DNA of 64,000 bases from JALZUE01 sp051251725 (GTDB lineage: Bacteria > Pseudomonadota > Gammaproteobacteria > Enterobacterales > Alteromonadaceae): positions 62,001 through 126,000 of the forward strand of contig JBPOFN010000007.1 of the NCBI GenBank assembly GCA_051251725.1. Reading direction: 5' to 3'. Below, one piece after another: positions 25,716-35,444 of the stretch. Positions within the stretch are counted from its first letter, which is position 1. Each line of letters starts with the position of its first letter. A program made the position numbers and the translations under genes. A model generated the notes under the pieces. That model was not told the DNA's origin. It worked only from the letters and a program-made list of their open reading frames with translations, and did not search any database.

Positions 25716-27506
25716 ATGAAACATATCCGAAATTTCTCTATTATTGCTCACATCGACCATGGTAAATCTACATTATCTGATCGTTTAATTCAGCATTGTG
25801 GTGGCTTACAAGCCCGTGAAATGGAAGCACAAGTGCTCGATTCAATGGATATTGAAAGAGAGCGCGGCATTACCATTAAAGCGCAAAGTGTCACACTCGA
25901 TTACACCGCTCTTGATGGTGAAACTTACCAACTTAACTTTATCGATACACCCGGTCATGTTGATTTTTCTTACGAGGTCTCCCGTTCTTTAGCATCTTGT
26001 GAAGGTGCATTATTAGTTGTTGATGCCGGTCAAGGCGTTGAAGCACAAACGGTTGCTAACTGTTACACCGCATTAGAAATGGATTTAGAAGTTATTCCAA
26101 TTCTAAATAAAATAGATTTACCGCAAGCGGATCCTGAGCGTGTATCTGAAGAAATTGAAGATATTATTGGTATTGATGCTACAGATGCCGTGACTTGCTC
26201 AGCTAAAACGGGCCTAGGTATTGAAAATGTTTTAGAAACTATTGTTGCGAATATTCCGCCGCCAGTTGGTGATCCGGACGCTAATTTACAAGCACTGATT
26301 ATTGACTCATGGTTTGATAATTACCAAGGTGTTGTTTCACTTGTTCGTATTATCAATGGTGAAGTGAAAAAAGGCGATAAAATGGTGGTGATGTCAACAG
26401 GACAAGCACACATCATTGATAAAGTTGGTATTTTCACGCCTAAGCAAACGGATACGGGAATTTTAAAAACCGGTGAAGTAGGTTTTATTATTGCGGGTAT
26501 TAAAGAAATTCACGGCGCCCCAGTCGGCGATACAATAACGATATTTAAGAAAGAAGCAACGTCTGCTTTGCCTGGCTTTAAAAAAGTACAGCCGCAAGTA
26601 TATGCCGGTATTTTCCCTGTTAGTTCAGACGATTATGAAAATTTCCGCGATGCGCTTAATAAATTAAGTTTAAATGATGCCTCATTATTATTTGAACCAG
26701 AAAACTCATCAGCTTTAGGTTTTGGTTTCCGTATTGGCTTCCTGGGCATGCTTCATATGGAGATCGTACAAGAACGTCTAGAGCGTGAATATGATCTTGA
26801 CCTTATTACCACTGCGCCAACGGTTAATTATGAAATTGCTTGTACCAATGGTGATGTTTTAAGTATTGATAATCCAAGTGATTTACCAGCAATTAATAAC
26901 ATTGAAGAAATTCGTGAGCCGATTGTTCAGGCTAATATTTTAGTGCCGCAAGAACATTTAGGTAATGTCATTACCTTATGTATCGAAAAACGCGGTGTGC
27001 AAAAAGATATTATTTATCACGGTAAGCAAGTGGCGGTGACGTACGAAATTCCTATGGCAGAAGTTGTGATGGATTTCTTTGATAAATTGAAATCGACCAG
27101 TCGTGGTTATGCCTCGTTAGATTATCATTTTGTTCGTTTTGATGCTGCCGATATGGTGCGCGTAGATGTCATGATTAATGGCGATCGCGTTGATGCACTA
27201 GCAATGATCACTCACCGAGCTAATTCAGTTGCACGCGGGCGTATGTTAGTGGATAAATTAAAAGAACTTATCCATCGTCAAATGTTCGATATTGCTATTC
27301 AAGCGGCAATTGGTAATAACGTTATTGCTCGTACCACTGTCAAGCAGTTGCGTAAAAACGTAACTGCTAAATGTTATGGTGGCGATATTTCTCGTAAGAA
27401 AAAACTACTTCAAAAACAAAAAGATGGTAAAAAACGCATGAAGCAAGTGGGTAATGTTGAAATCCCACAAGAAGCTTTCTTATCAGTATTGAAGTTAGAT
27501 AGTTAA
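25716..27506 (+). CDS. lepA: Elongation factor 4 (back-translocating GTPase LepA)
   Basis: This 596-residue translational GTPase resembles EF-G without domain IV and has the LepA-specific C-terminal domain. Motifs are AHIDHGKSTLSDRL (G1, near residue 10), RERGIT (G2 region), DTPGHVDF (G3) and NKIDLPQAD (G4). The C-terminus carries GGDISRKKKLLQKQKDGKKR. It acts on stalled or stressed ribosomes and in initiation. It is followed by lepB 17 bases later, the same operon order as E. coli. Confidence 0.96.
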   Translation: MKHIRNFSIIAHIDHGKSTLSDRLIQHCGGLQAREMEAQVLDSMDIERERGITIKAQSVTLDYTALDGETYQLNFIDTPGHVDFSYEVSRSLASCEGALLVVDAGQGVEAQTVANCYTALEMDLEVIPILNKIDLPQADPERVSEEIEDIIGIDATDAVTCSAKTGLGIENVLETIVANIPPPVGDPDANLQALIIDSWFDNYQGVVSLVRIINGEVKKGDKMVVMSTGQAHIIDKVGIFTPKQTDTGILKTGEVGFIIAGIKEIHGAPVGDTITIFKKEATSALPGFKKVQPQVYAGIFPVSSDDYENFRDALNKLSLNDASLLFEPENSSALGFGFRIGFLGMLHMEIVQERLEREYDLDLITTAPTVNYEIACTNGDVLSIDNPSDLPAINNIEEIREPIVQANILVPQEHLGNVITLCIEKRGVQKDIIYHGKQVAVTYEIPMAEVVMDFFDKLKSTSRGYASLDYHFVRFDAADMVRVDVMINGDRVDALAMITHRANSVARGRMLVDKLKELIHRQMFDIAIQAAIGNNVIARTTVKQLRKNVTAKCYGGDISRKKKLLQKQKDGKKRMKQVGNVEIPQEAFLSVLKLDS

Positions 27507-27523
27507 AGGACGAAAAAAGTTAT

Positions 27524-28474
27524 ATGGCGGTTTATTTCTCAATATTTCTAGTAATTATCACTGTGCTAACCGGCATAGTGTGGCTAGCAAATAAGTATTA
27601 CCTAGCTCCACAACGTCAGTTAAAGTTAATTGACGCACAAGCACAGTGTGAAGACGAATTACCTGAGTCGGTAAAAAATCAAATATTAGAACCTTCTGGG
27701 GTTGTTGATACCTCGGTACAAATATTTCCTGTTATTGCCTTTGTGCTTATTTTACGTTCGTTTTTATATGAGCCATTTCAAATACCTTCAGGCTCAATGA
27801 TGCCGACTTTGTTAGATGGTGACTTTATTCTCGTTAATAAATTCAACTATGGCTTACGGGATCCTGTCGTTCGTCATAAATTTTATGAAAACGGCTTACC
27901 TGAGCGCGGCGATGTTGTGGTGTTTAAATATCCGTTAAATACTGAAGTGGATTATATTAAGCGGGTTATTGGCTTACCGGGTGATCGCATTATTTATCGT
28001 GATAAATCAGTATATATTAAACCGGCATGTACTGAAGCTGATGCAACTTGCCCGACATTAGAAAAAGTGATCACCGAATTTGTCAATAAAGATGAATATC
28101 GATCAGGTCCAAATGAGCTTTATCGTTATACCTCTAAAATGCCTAATAAAACGCATGATATTTTAATCGACCATGCGGTGCCGGCTAAGCAACAAGCGAG
28201 TGCTTTTTGTATGCACTCAGGTGCAAATTTATGTCAACAAGCGGGTACGGCACGAGACGAATATCTTGTTCCTGCAGGTCACTATTTTGTTATGGGTGAT
28301 AACCGCGATAACAGTTTAGATGGTCGATTTTGGGGTTTTGTACCAGAAGAAAACTTAGTTGGCGAAGCTGTTGCTATTTGGATGAGTTTTGACTTTGACA
28401 ATACCGCAGACGATATTTTACCAAGCTGGATACCAACCAACGTACGTTTTTCTCGTATAGGTAGTATTCAGTGA
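27524..28474 (+). CDS. lepB: Signal peptidase I
   Basis: This 316-residue inner-membrane serine protease removes signal peptides from exported proteins. Two N-terminal membrane segments (about residues 1-22 and 66-84) precede the catalytic domain. The nucleophile Ser is in IPSGSMMPTL, the general-base Lys in DYIKRVIGLPGD, and the box MGDNRDNSLDGRFWGFV is intact. It overlaps rnc by four bases (GTGA). Confidence 0.95.
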   Translation: MAVYFSIFLVIITVLTGIVWLANKYYLAPQRQLKLIDAQAQCEDELPESVKNQILEPSGVVDTSVQIFPVIAFVLILRSFLYEPFQIPSGSMMPTLLDGDFILVNKFNYGLRDPVVRHKFYENGLPERGDVVVFKYPLNTEVDYIKRVIGLPGDRIIYRDKSVYIKPACTEADATCPTLEKVITEFVNKDEYRSGPNELYRYTSKMPNKTHDILIDHAVPAKQQASAFCMHSGANLCQQAGTARDEYLVPAGHYFVMGDNRDNSLDGRFWGFVPEENLVGEAVAIWMSFDFDNTADDILPSWIPTNVRFSRIGSIQ

Positions 28475-29163
28475 ATATAAAATCAAATCCTATTGCTTAT
28501 AATAAGCTGATTAAAAAAATCGGCTATAGCTTTAAAAATAAAGCATTAATTATTCAAGCATTAACTCATCGGAGCGCAAAAGGTGATCATAACGAAAGGT
28601 TAGAGTTTTTAGGTGATTCCATTCTCGGTTTTGTAATTGCAGAGGCGCTTTATGATAAATTTCCTAACCATCCTGAAGGTGATTTAACCCGTATGCGTTC
28701 AAGCTTAGTAAAAGGTGTCACCTTAGCTAAGTTAGCGATTGATTTTGGTTTGGGTGAATTTTTAATTCTTGGCCCTGGTGAGTTAAAAAGCGGTGGCCAT
28801 AAACGCGAGTCCATTTTAGAAGATGCGGTAGAAGCCATTATCGGTGCTATTTATTTAGATGCTGATTTAGATGTCGCAAAAGCAATCATTTTAACTTGGT
28901 TTGAACCGCGCTTAGCCGTGATCAAACCTGGTGTAAGTAAAGACCCAAAGACCCGTTTGCAAGAGTATTTGCAAAGTAAAAAAATTCCATTACCTGTTTA
29001 TGATGTTATAGATATTCAAGGTAAGTCACATAATCAAACCTTTACTATTTCTTGTTCTACGCAAATACTTGATTCAATAGTGATCACTAACGCAACGAGC
29101 AGACGTAAAGCTGAGCAAGAAGCGGCTCAACAAGTTTTGGATAAACTATCAGATGACAAATAA
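28471..29163 (+). CDS. rnc: Ribonuclease III
   Basis: This 230-residue endonuclease cuts double-stranded RNA, processing rRNA precursors and some mRNAs. The catalytic signature NERLEFLGDSILGFV is near residues 36-50 and the second acidic site EDAVEAIIGAIYLD near 110-125. A double-stranded-RNA-binding domain fills residues about 155-225. It starts with GTG inside the lepB stop and overlaps era by 11 bases, so the three are translationally coupled. Confidence 0.95.
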   Translation: MNIKSNPIAYNKLIKKIGYSFKNKALIIQALTHRSAKGDHNERLEFLGDSILGFVIAEALYDKFPNHPEGDLTRMRSSLVKGVTLAKLAIDFGLGEFLILGPGELKSGGHKRESILEDAVEAIIGAIYLDADLDVAKAIILTWFEPRLAVIKPGVSKDPKTRLQEYLQSKKIPLPVYDVIDIQGKSHNQTFTISCSTQILDSIVITNATSRRKAEQEAAQQVLDKLSDDK

Positions 29164-30076
29164 TTCAGAAAACGGTGAACAATATTGCGGCTTAATTGCC
29201 ATTGTTGGCAGGCCAAATGTTGGTAAATCAACGTTATTAAATTGTTTGTTAGGGCAAAAGGTCAGTATTACTTCTCGTAAACCACAAACCACTCGTCATC
29301 GTATTCTAGGTATATTAACCGAAGATAATCATCAAGCTGTTTTGGTTGATACTCCGGGTTTACATAATGAAGAAAAACGTGCGATTAACCGTTTAATGAA
29401 TCGTGCTGCGAGTAGCTCAATCGTTGAAGTTGAACTGATCCTTTTTCTTGTTGAAGGTACCAATTGGACACCTGATGATGATCTAGTGCTGAGTAAAATT
29501 AAACAGTCTGGCGCACCTTGTATTCTAGTGGTGAATAAGTCAGATAATGTTGCGGATAAAGAAAAGCTTTTACCTCATTTACAAAACCTTGCTAGCCAGT
29601 ATGACTTTAAAGCTGTTGTGCCTATTTCAGCTAAAAAAGGTGACAATGTTGATAAAATTAAAGCACTTTGTTTATCAAGCCTGCCGCAAAGTGACTTTTG
29701 GTTTCCTGAAGATTATATTACCGATCGCTCTAGCCGTTTTATGGCATCAGAGATCATGCGTGAAAAATTAATACGCTTTACCGGTGAAGAATTACCTTAT
29801 TCAACGACAGTTGAAATTGAGCAATTCAAGCAGGATGAAAAAGGTATCTTACATATTAATGCTTTAGTCTTAGTTGAGCGTAATAGTCAAAAACGCATGA
29901 TTATTGGTAATAAAGGCGAAAAACTTAAAACCATAGGTCAAGAAGCAAGACGTGATATGGAAGCCTTATTTGAACAAAAAGTTTTCCTTGAAACTTGGGT
30001 TAAAGTGAAACAAGGTTGGGCCGATGATGAACGTGCATTACGATCTTTAGGTTATGGTGACGATTACTCAAACTAA
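29153..30076 (+). CDS. era: GTPase Era
   Basis: This 307-residue GTPase binds the 3' end of 16S rRNA and checks small-subunit assembly. The G domain has GRPNVGKSTLLN, DTPGLH and NKSD; the C-terminal KH domain contains RMIIGNKGEKLKTIGQEAR. It overlaps the end of rnc, an arrangement also found in E. coli, and is followed by recO after 51 bases. Confidence 0.95.
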   Translation: MTNNSENGEQYCGLIAIVGRPNVGKSTLLNCLLGQKVSITSRKPQTTRHRILGILTEDNHQAVLVDTPGLHNEEKRAINRLMNRAASSSIVEVELILFLVEGTNWTPDDDLVLSKIKQSGAPCILVVNKSDNVADKEKLLPHLQNLASQYDFKAVVPISAKKGDNVDKIKALCLSSLPQSDFWFPEDYITDRSSRFMASEIMREKLIRFTGEELPYSTTVEIEQFKQDEKGILHINALVLVERNSQKRMIIGNKGEKLKTIGQEARRDMEALFEQKVFLETWVKVKQGWADDERALRSLGYGDDYSN

Positions 30077-30127
30077 TAATTGTTAGTTTGAGTGTGGTTA
30101 ATACTGTGAATAAGGTATGCAAAGCCA

Positions 30128-30811
30128 ATGGCCGAACATCAACAAGCTGCTTTTCTTTTACATTCTCGTCCTTTTAAAGAAAACCAGCTGTTGCTCGATT
30201 TATTAACCGAGCATGACGGTAAAGTATCAGCACTGATCTATTCAGGTAACAGTGTTAAATCGAATAAAAAAGCTATTCTCCAGCCATTTTCACCTTTATT
30301 GATTGCCTATAAAGGGCAATCGTCATTAAAAAAAATGACCTTGGTAGAAGCCGACGGAAAATCTTTTCAGTTTCGCGGTAATTATTTATATAGTGCTTTT
30401 TATCTCAATGAACTGTTAGTGCGTTTATTAGGTGATGCCATCCCTTGTCCCGAACTTTTTCACCACTTTAAATTAAGCTTACAGGCGCTGAATGAGCAAG
30501 AACCGATTGAAGTGGTGCTGCGCCATTTTGAAATGACATTGTTGGAAGAGCTTGGTTTAACGATTGATTTCACCTGCTTAGATTATGAATCGATGCCGTA
30601 TGTTAATTATATTGCGGAACAAGGTTTTGTTGCGGCTATCAACAATTCAGTTAAACCTTGTTATGATAAACAGCACTTATTGGCAATTGCTGAGCAAAAG
30701 TTACTGTCTAAAGAAGAGTTATTTACCTTCAAGTTATTAATGCGGCAAATCATGGCGCCTTTGTTAGGTAATAAGCCATTAAACTCACGTAAGTTTTTTA
30801 CGCAAAAGTAA
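30128..30811 (+). CDS. recO: DNA repair protein RecO
   Basis: This 227-residue protein helps load RecA on gaps through the RecFOR pathway. The N-terminal OB fold is seen in AFLLHSRPFKENQLLLDLLT and the helical C-terminal domain follows. Like E. coli RecO it lacks the zinc-binding cysteines found in some other bacteria. It lies between era and pdxJ as in E. coli, but a repeat array of about 260 bases separates it from pdxJ. Confidence 0.92.
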   Translation: MAEHQQAAFLLHSRPFKENQLLLDLLTEHDGKVSALIYSGNSVKSNKKAILQPFSPLLIAYKGQSSLKKMTLVEADGKSFQFRGNYLYSAFYLNELLVRLLGDAIPCPELFHHFKLSLQALNEQEPIEVVLRHFEMTLLEELGLTIDFTCLDYESMPYVNYIAEQGFVAAINNSVKPCYDKQHLLAIAEQKLLSKEELFTFKLLMRQIMAPLLGNKPLNSRKFFTQK

Positions 30812-30833
30812 TGGCTTATTAGTCATTCTTATT

Positions 30834-31091
30834 AGAAGCTCGAAGCTAGAGCTAAAAGCTAGAAGCTAGAGCTAAAAGCTAAAAGCTAAAAGCTAGAAGC
30901 TAAAAGCTAGAAGTTAAAGCTAGAAGCTAAAACTAGAAGCTAAAACTAGAAGCTAGAAGTTAAAGCTAGAGCTAAAGCTAGAAGCTAAAGCTAAAGCTAG
31001 AGCTAGAGCTAAAGCTAGAGCTAGAGCTAGAAGCTAAAGCTAGAAGCTAAAAGCTAGAGCTAGAGCTAGAGCTAAAAATTAGAAATTAGAA
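30834..31091. repeat. Array of degenerate AGCTA repeats between recO and pdxJ
   Basis: About 38 consecutive units of RAAGCTA (7 bases) and RAGCTA (6 bases) fill almost the whole recO-pdxJ gap. The commonest units are GAAGCTA, AAAGCTA, GAGCTA and AAGCTA, with drifted copies such as GAAGTTA and AAACTA; the last few decay to GAAATTA. The unit is related to arrays at 41194-41334 and 47011-47059. The array ends 20 bases before the pdxJ start codon. Confidence 0.9.
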
Positions 31092-31110
31092 ATAGATAAG
31101 AGATAAACAA

Positions 31111-31842
31111 ATGAAAGATATTCTTCTTGGTGTCAACGTTGACCATATTGCCACGCTTAGACAAGCTCGTGGCACCAATTACCCAGATCCTGTTCATGCT
31201 GCTGCTGTTGCCGAACATGCTGGCGCTGACGGTATTACCGTGCATCTGCGTGAAGACCGTCGACATATTCAAGACCGTGATATTTATGTTTTAAAACAAA
31301 CCATTAAGACACGAATGAATTTTGAAATGGCAGTGACTGATGAAATGATCGAGATTGCCTGTCAGGTGCAACCTGAGTTTTGTTGTTTAGTGCCAGAAAA
31401 ACGTGAAGAACTAACAACCGAAGGTGGCTTAGATGTTATTGGTAATCTAACAAAAATTAGCCAAGCCGTTGCTCGTTTAAGTGAAAAAGGCATTGAAACC
31501 AGTTTGTTTATTGATGCAGATAAAGCGCAAATTGATGCCGCTGTGGCGAGTAAAGCTAGCTATATCGAAATCCATACCGGTCACTATGCTGATGCAACTC
31601 TTGAAGCAGAACAACTTAAAGAATTAGCGCGCATTGAAGCTGGCGTAGAATACGCAACCAGTGTTGGTTTAAAAGTGAATGCTGGTCATGGTTTACATTA
31701 TCATAATGTTAAGCCGATTGCGGCGATTACCGGTATTATCGAATTAAATATTGGCCATGCTATTATCGCCAGAGCCGCAATTGACGGTTTAGATAAAGCG
31801 GTAAAAGATATGAAACGTTTAATGCTTGAAGCGAGACAATAA
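31111..31842 (+). CDS. pdxJ: Pyridoxine 5'-phosphate synthase
   Basis: This 243-residue TIM-barrel enzyme condenses 1-deoxyxylulose 5-phosphate with aminoacetone phosphate to form pyridoxine phosphate. The signature GVNVDHIATLRQARGTNYP opens the protein and the segments TVHLREDRRHIQDRD and NAGHGLHY are intact. Its substrate comes from Dxs, also encoded in this window. The stop overlaps the acpS start by one base. Confidence 0.96.
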   Translation: MKDILLGVNVDHIATLRQARGTNYPDPVHAAAVAEHAGADGITVHLREDRRHIQDRDIYVLKQTIKTRMNFEMAVTDEMIEIACQVQPEFCCLVPEKREELTTEGGLDVIGNLTKISQAVARLSEKGIETSLFIDADKAQIDAAVASKASYIEIHTGHYADATLEAEQLKELARIEAGVEYATSVGLKVNAGHGLHYHNVKPIAAITGIIELNIGHAIIARAAIDGLDKAVKDMKRLMLEARQ

Positions 31843-32222
31843 TGTCGGTTGTTGGCATAGGTACCGACATTCTCGAGTTAACTCGTTTGGAAAATATGTC
31901 GGTTGCCGTGTTAAATAAATTAGCACGGCGGGTGTTAACCGCAGCAGAACTTGAAAAGTATCAAACACTGAAGTTTCCTATTCCTTATTTAGCTAAGCGC
32001 TGGGCTGGTAAAGAAGCGGCAGCCAAAGCATTAGGTACTGGCATCGCCAACGGCTTATCTTTTCAGCATATTGAAATTACTTCGTTAGCCAGTGGTCAGC
32101 CAGTTTTAACCTTTAGCGAGCGAGCGCTTGAGTTGGCTGAAATACTAGGTGCTAAGTCATGGCATATCAGTTTATCTGACGAAACGTGTTATGCGGTCGC
32201 TTTTGTTGTTTTGTCGCTCTAG
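31842..32222 (+). CDS. acpS: Holo-[acyl-carrier-protein] synthase
   Basis: This 126-residue enzyme moves the phosphopantetheine arm of CoA to acyl carrier protein. The magnesium-binding motif GIGTDILEL is at residues 5-13, and the second motif WAGKEAAAKALGTGI is at about residues 50-64. It is translationally coupled to pdxJ (TAATG overlap), as in E. coli. Confidence 0.94.
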   Translation: MSVVGIGTDILELTRLENMSVAVLNKLARRVLTAAELEKYQTLKFPIPYLAKRWAGKEAAAKALGTGIANGLSFQHIEITSLASGQPVLTFSERALELAEILGAKSWHISLSDETCYAVAFVVLSL

Positions 32223-32319
32223 TTCAGGTTATTTAGCTAGTTCACCTTATGCAAAATTAACGTAAATATTTTTTATCCTCTATACTTCAACTAATATCTA
32301 TGGATTGATTGGAGTTGTT

Positions 32320-32565
32320 ATGTTACCAGAAAGAAGTCAATTACTTGAGCGAAGAAAAGAGCCGCCACGCCACTCGGTATGGTGGGATAAACTTTCGCTT
32401 GCGCAAAAGTTTTCTGCTAGCAGCTTAGGAAAGTTTGGTTATGAACTGTCTTTTGTCCGCAATGAAAACGGTAAAAGTGTCGCTGTTTTATCTTGTAACG
32501 GTGGTATTGCGATCATTACTGAGGATGGTGATATTAATTCATCACCTGATATAAAAATACGTTAG
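32320..32565 (+). CDS. Small conserved-type hypothetical protein
   Basis: This 81-residue protein is not recognised. GGAG five bases before the ATG at 32320 supports the start. It has a basic N-terminal part (PERSQLLERRKEPPRH), a central region SLAQKFSASSLGKFGYEL, and a C-terminal beta-rich part with FVRNENGKSVAVLSCNGGIAIITEDGD. No signal peptide or membrane segment is seen. It sits alone between acpS and the convergent barA. The upstream gap of 97 bases could carry its own promoter. A function cannot be inferred. Confidence 0.7.
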   Translation: MLPERSQLLERRKEPPRHSVWWDKLSLAQKFSASSLGKFGYELSFVRNENGKSVAVLSCNGGIAIITEDGDINSSPDIKIR

Positions 32566-32589
32566 CTGTTTTATCAGGCCTGGTATATG

Positions 32590-32673
32590 AATGAATATTG
32601 GCTGATTATGTTATCTTTTTAATTATAACCTAATTGTTATAAAGTCATAACGCTCGACAATATTCATTTTTTT
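32590..32673. terminator. Nested inverted repeats, terminator candidate between convergent genes
   Basis: An outer 11-bp perfect pair AATGAATATTG (32590-32600) and CATTTAC-free partner CAATATTCATT (32658-32668) encloses an inner perfect pair TTATAAC/GTTATAA (32623-32642), and a run of seven T ends the structure. It lies between the small gene at 32320-32565 (+) and barA (-). Confidence 0.5.
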
Positions 32674-32684
32674 ATTCAATATTT

Positions 32685-35444
32685 TCACCCCAAATACCTT
32701 GGGGCTTTCGCCAATAATCGTTCGATATGCTCAGCAAACTCTAAAAATTCAGGCTCTAATACTTCTAGTGTTTCATTTTGCTTTAACTGTGTTTCTAATT
32801 GATGAACAATTTTACTTAAATTAGGTACGCCGCAATAACAACACGCGCCGTTCAATTTATGAATCAAGGTTTTTACTTGCTCAATATCTTGGCAATAAAT
32901 CGCTTCATCAATATTCTGCTTAGTTTCTGGTAAGCTTTGAACTAGACCGGTTAACATGTCTTTTGCTAGATCTTCTTTATTGCCCGCTCTTTTAAGTGCT
33001 AATGACCAATCAATATCAGCATTATTTGAGTTGATTGGTAGAGCATCTAATTTTCGCTGAGCAAATGTCGGTTTTATCTCATTATTAAATAAGCTCGGAT
33101 CACAATATTCGTAGATAGTGTGTTTTAACATCGCCTCATCTATTGGCTTAGTCATATAGGAATTAAAACCTTGCTGCAGTAATTTTTCTTTTTCTCCTGG
33201 AAGTGCATGCGCCGTTACCGCAATAATTGGCGTATCCTCATTAAAGGTATACTCTCTAATTTTTGCCAATGCGGTAGCGCCATCCATCACTGGCATTTGA
33301 ATATCCATAAAGATTAAAGCGAACTTTTCACTTTCACACATTTTTAACGCGTGTTCGCCATTAACAGCAATGGCTACTTCTGATACCTGCTCTAATAATA
33401 ATGCCTTGATTAATTTTAAATTAGCTTCATTGTCATCAACGGCTAGTACTTTAATTGGCAATCTTTGGTTATTTATCGGCTCAGCAAAGCTTGAAGAATT
33501 ATTTTGGTTGGGTAATAACTCTTTCATTAGCCGTGATGATAATACCGGCTTACTGATACAGCTTTCAGCGCCCGCAGCAATCAAGGCTTCTTGTAAGCTG
33601 GGTGAATTACTATTAATAGCGATATGAACATGTTCAATTTTAGGTGCTATTGTTGTTAGTAACTCTTTTAAATCATTTAATGCGGTCGGACTAATATCAT
33701 AACCAATCAGTGCATAATCAAAGTGTTCTGCAGACATTAAGGTTGCAGTCAGCTCTTCCACCGAAGTGCAAGGTGTGACCTTCATGCCCCATAATTCTAA
33801 TTGGCGACTGGTTGCCATACGGCTATGAGTTTGCGGCTCAAAATATAAGATGTTTTTGTCATGGATAAAGGAGGTATCAGTTACTATTTTAATTTGAATT
33901 GGATTCACTTCACAGATACAGCTGAACCAAAATTTCGAACCCTTAGCCGTTTCACTATGAAAGCCAATGCGTCCTTTCATTTCTTTTGCGAGCCGCTGTG
34001 AAATCACTAAACCTAACCCAGTACCGCCATATAAACGAGTTACACTTTTATCTGCCTGGCTAAAGGCTTCAAAGAGTGTTTTTTGTTGCTCGGCATTCAT
34101 CCCAATACCGGTATCGGAAACCGTAAATTTCAATAAGGTATTTTTGCCATCATTTTGTTCGTAATCAATATCGATTGTGACAGAGCCTTGCTGGGTAAAC
34201 TTAATCGCATTATTGGCAAGGTTTAATAAAATTTGCTTGATGCGCATAGCATCACCGATCAAAGCATCGGGGATTGAACTGGCGACATGAAAAGATAATT
34301 CAATGTTCTTTTTATGGGCGCTAGGGGCTAATAAAGTTAAGGTTTCCTCGATGGTATCGCGTAAAGTAAATGGAATATTCTCAATGACCATTTTGCCAGC
34401 ATCTAACTTTGAGAAATCCAAAATATCATTAATAATCGCCAGTAAATTATTTGCTGAGCGCTCAATAGTTTGTAAATAATCACGCTGGGTATCCGTTAAT
34501 GGGGTTTTAAGTAATTGTCGAGTAAAACCTAATACGCCGTTAAGTGGGGTTCTTAATTCATGGCTCATATTGGCAAGAAACTCCGATTTAACTCGGTTGG
34601 CGTCTTGGGCTTTTCTTTTCGCAATATCGAGCTCAACGTTTTGAATTTCGAACTGTTCTAAACTTTCTCGTAAATCTAGTGTTGCTTGATCAACACTACG
34701 CTGCATTTCGTCGTGGTAATCCCCAAGCGACTGGGCCATGGCATTAATACCATTTTTCAGGAAGTTTAATTCACCAATTAATTGGCCACTGACGCGGCTT
34801 TCGAGTTTACCTTCACGAATACGATCAACCGCTTGTACCATCGAAGTAACTGGGCGAGTTACATTTTTGATTAAGTTAAAAGTGAAAAAAGCACTGATAA
34901 TTGAACCAAAAAGTACAATGATAAAAGCCGTTAAAAACTCACTTTGTTGATCGAATTTTAAGGTGCTTCTATCTATTTGTAGAGTGATATAACCTAAGTT
35001 TTCTTTGTAGTGCTCAGCTTGTTCGCTGTGTTCGTTAATAATAGCGGTGCGGTAAATGACAAAATCATCGACGACTTGACGGTTGGTGCTATTAGGGATT
35101 TCATCTTGCACACTCAAGCGCAGAATATTAGTGTCACCATGATAGGCACTAGTGACAAATACTTGATGATCAAGGGTAAAAACAGTAATGCTTTTAATGA
35201 TGGTGGAATGGCTGCGATGGGCAAAGCCAATCAGTTCTCTGAGTTTGTCACGATTTTTATTCTGTAAATGATCGGCACTAGTGATCGCAAGCGGCTCAAT
35301 AATACTTGTTGCTCGTAATGTTAAAAATTCATTTAATTCGATATATCGATTGTATGAGAAAAAACTCGCAATACTAATACCTATCACAGTGGTAGGTACA
35401 ATGGTGAGTAAAACAACCCAATCTTTTAAGCTTATTTTCTGCAT
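32685..35444 (-). CDS. barA: Hybrid sensor histidine kinase BarA
   Basis: This 919-residue kinase phosphorylates the UvrY/GacA regulator, which drives CsrB-type small RNAs and so relieves CsrA control. Two membrane segments (about residues 9-30 and 171-192) flank a periplasmic domain. HAMP follows (about 193-245), then HisKA with His295 (MSHELRTP), an ATPase domain (DTGIGM, GGTGLGLV), a receiver domain with Asp714 (FMDIQMPVMDG), and an Hpt domain with His862 (LIHKLNGACCYCG). All three phosphotransfer residues are present. It is divergent from rlmD, as in E. coli. Confidence 0.94.
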   Translation of the reverse strand: MQKISLKDWVVLLTIVPTTVIGISIASFFSYNRYIELNEFLTLRATSIIEPLAITSADHLQNKNRDKLRELIGFAHRSHSTIIKSITVFTLDHQVFVTSAYHGDTNILRLSVQDEIPNSTNRQVVDDFVIYRTAIINEHSEQAEHYKENLGYITLQIDRSTLKFDQQSEFLTAFIIVLFGSIISAFFTFNLIKNVTRPVTSMVQAVDRIREGKLESRVSGQLIGELNFLKNGINAMAQSLGDYHDEMQRSVDQATLDLRESLEQFEIQNVELDIAKRKAQDANRVKSEFLANMSHELRTPLNGVLGFTRQLLKTPLTDTQRDYLQTIERSANNLLAIINDILDFSKLDAGKMVIENIPFTLRDTIEETLTLLAPSAHKKNIELSFHVASSIPDALIGDAMRIKQILLNLANNAIKFTQQGSVTIDIDYEQNDGKNTLLKFTVSDTGIGMNAEQQKTLFEAFSQADKSVTRLYGGTGLGLVISQRLAKEMKGRIGFHSETAKGSKFWFSCICEVNPIQIKIVTDTSFIHDKNILYFEPQTHSRMATSRQLELWGMKVTPCTSVEELTATLMSAEHFDYALIGYDISPTALNDLKELLTTIAPKIEHVHIAINSNSPSLQEALIAAGAESCISKPVLSSRLMKELLPNQNNSSSFAEPINNQRLPIKVLAVDDNEANLKLIKALLLEQVSEVAIAVNGEHALKMCESEKFALIFMDIQMPVMDGATALAKIREYTFNEDTPIIAVTAHALPGEKEKLLQQGFNSYMTKPIDEAMLKHTIYEYCDPSLFNNEIKPTFAQRKLDALPINSNNADIDWSLALKRAGNKEDLAKDMLTGLVQSLPETKQNIDEAIYCQDIEQVKTLIHKLNGACCYCGVPNLSKIVHQLETQLKQNETLEVLEPEFLEFAEHIERLLAKAPRYLG

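Noticed and set aside
30834..31091. CRISPR array
   Set aside because: The units are only 6-7 bases, contiguous and without spacers, and no cas gene is present.
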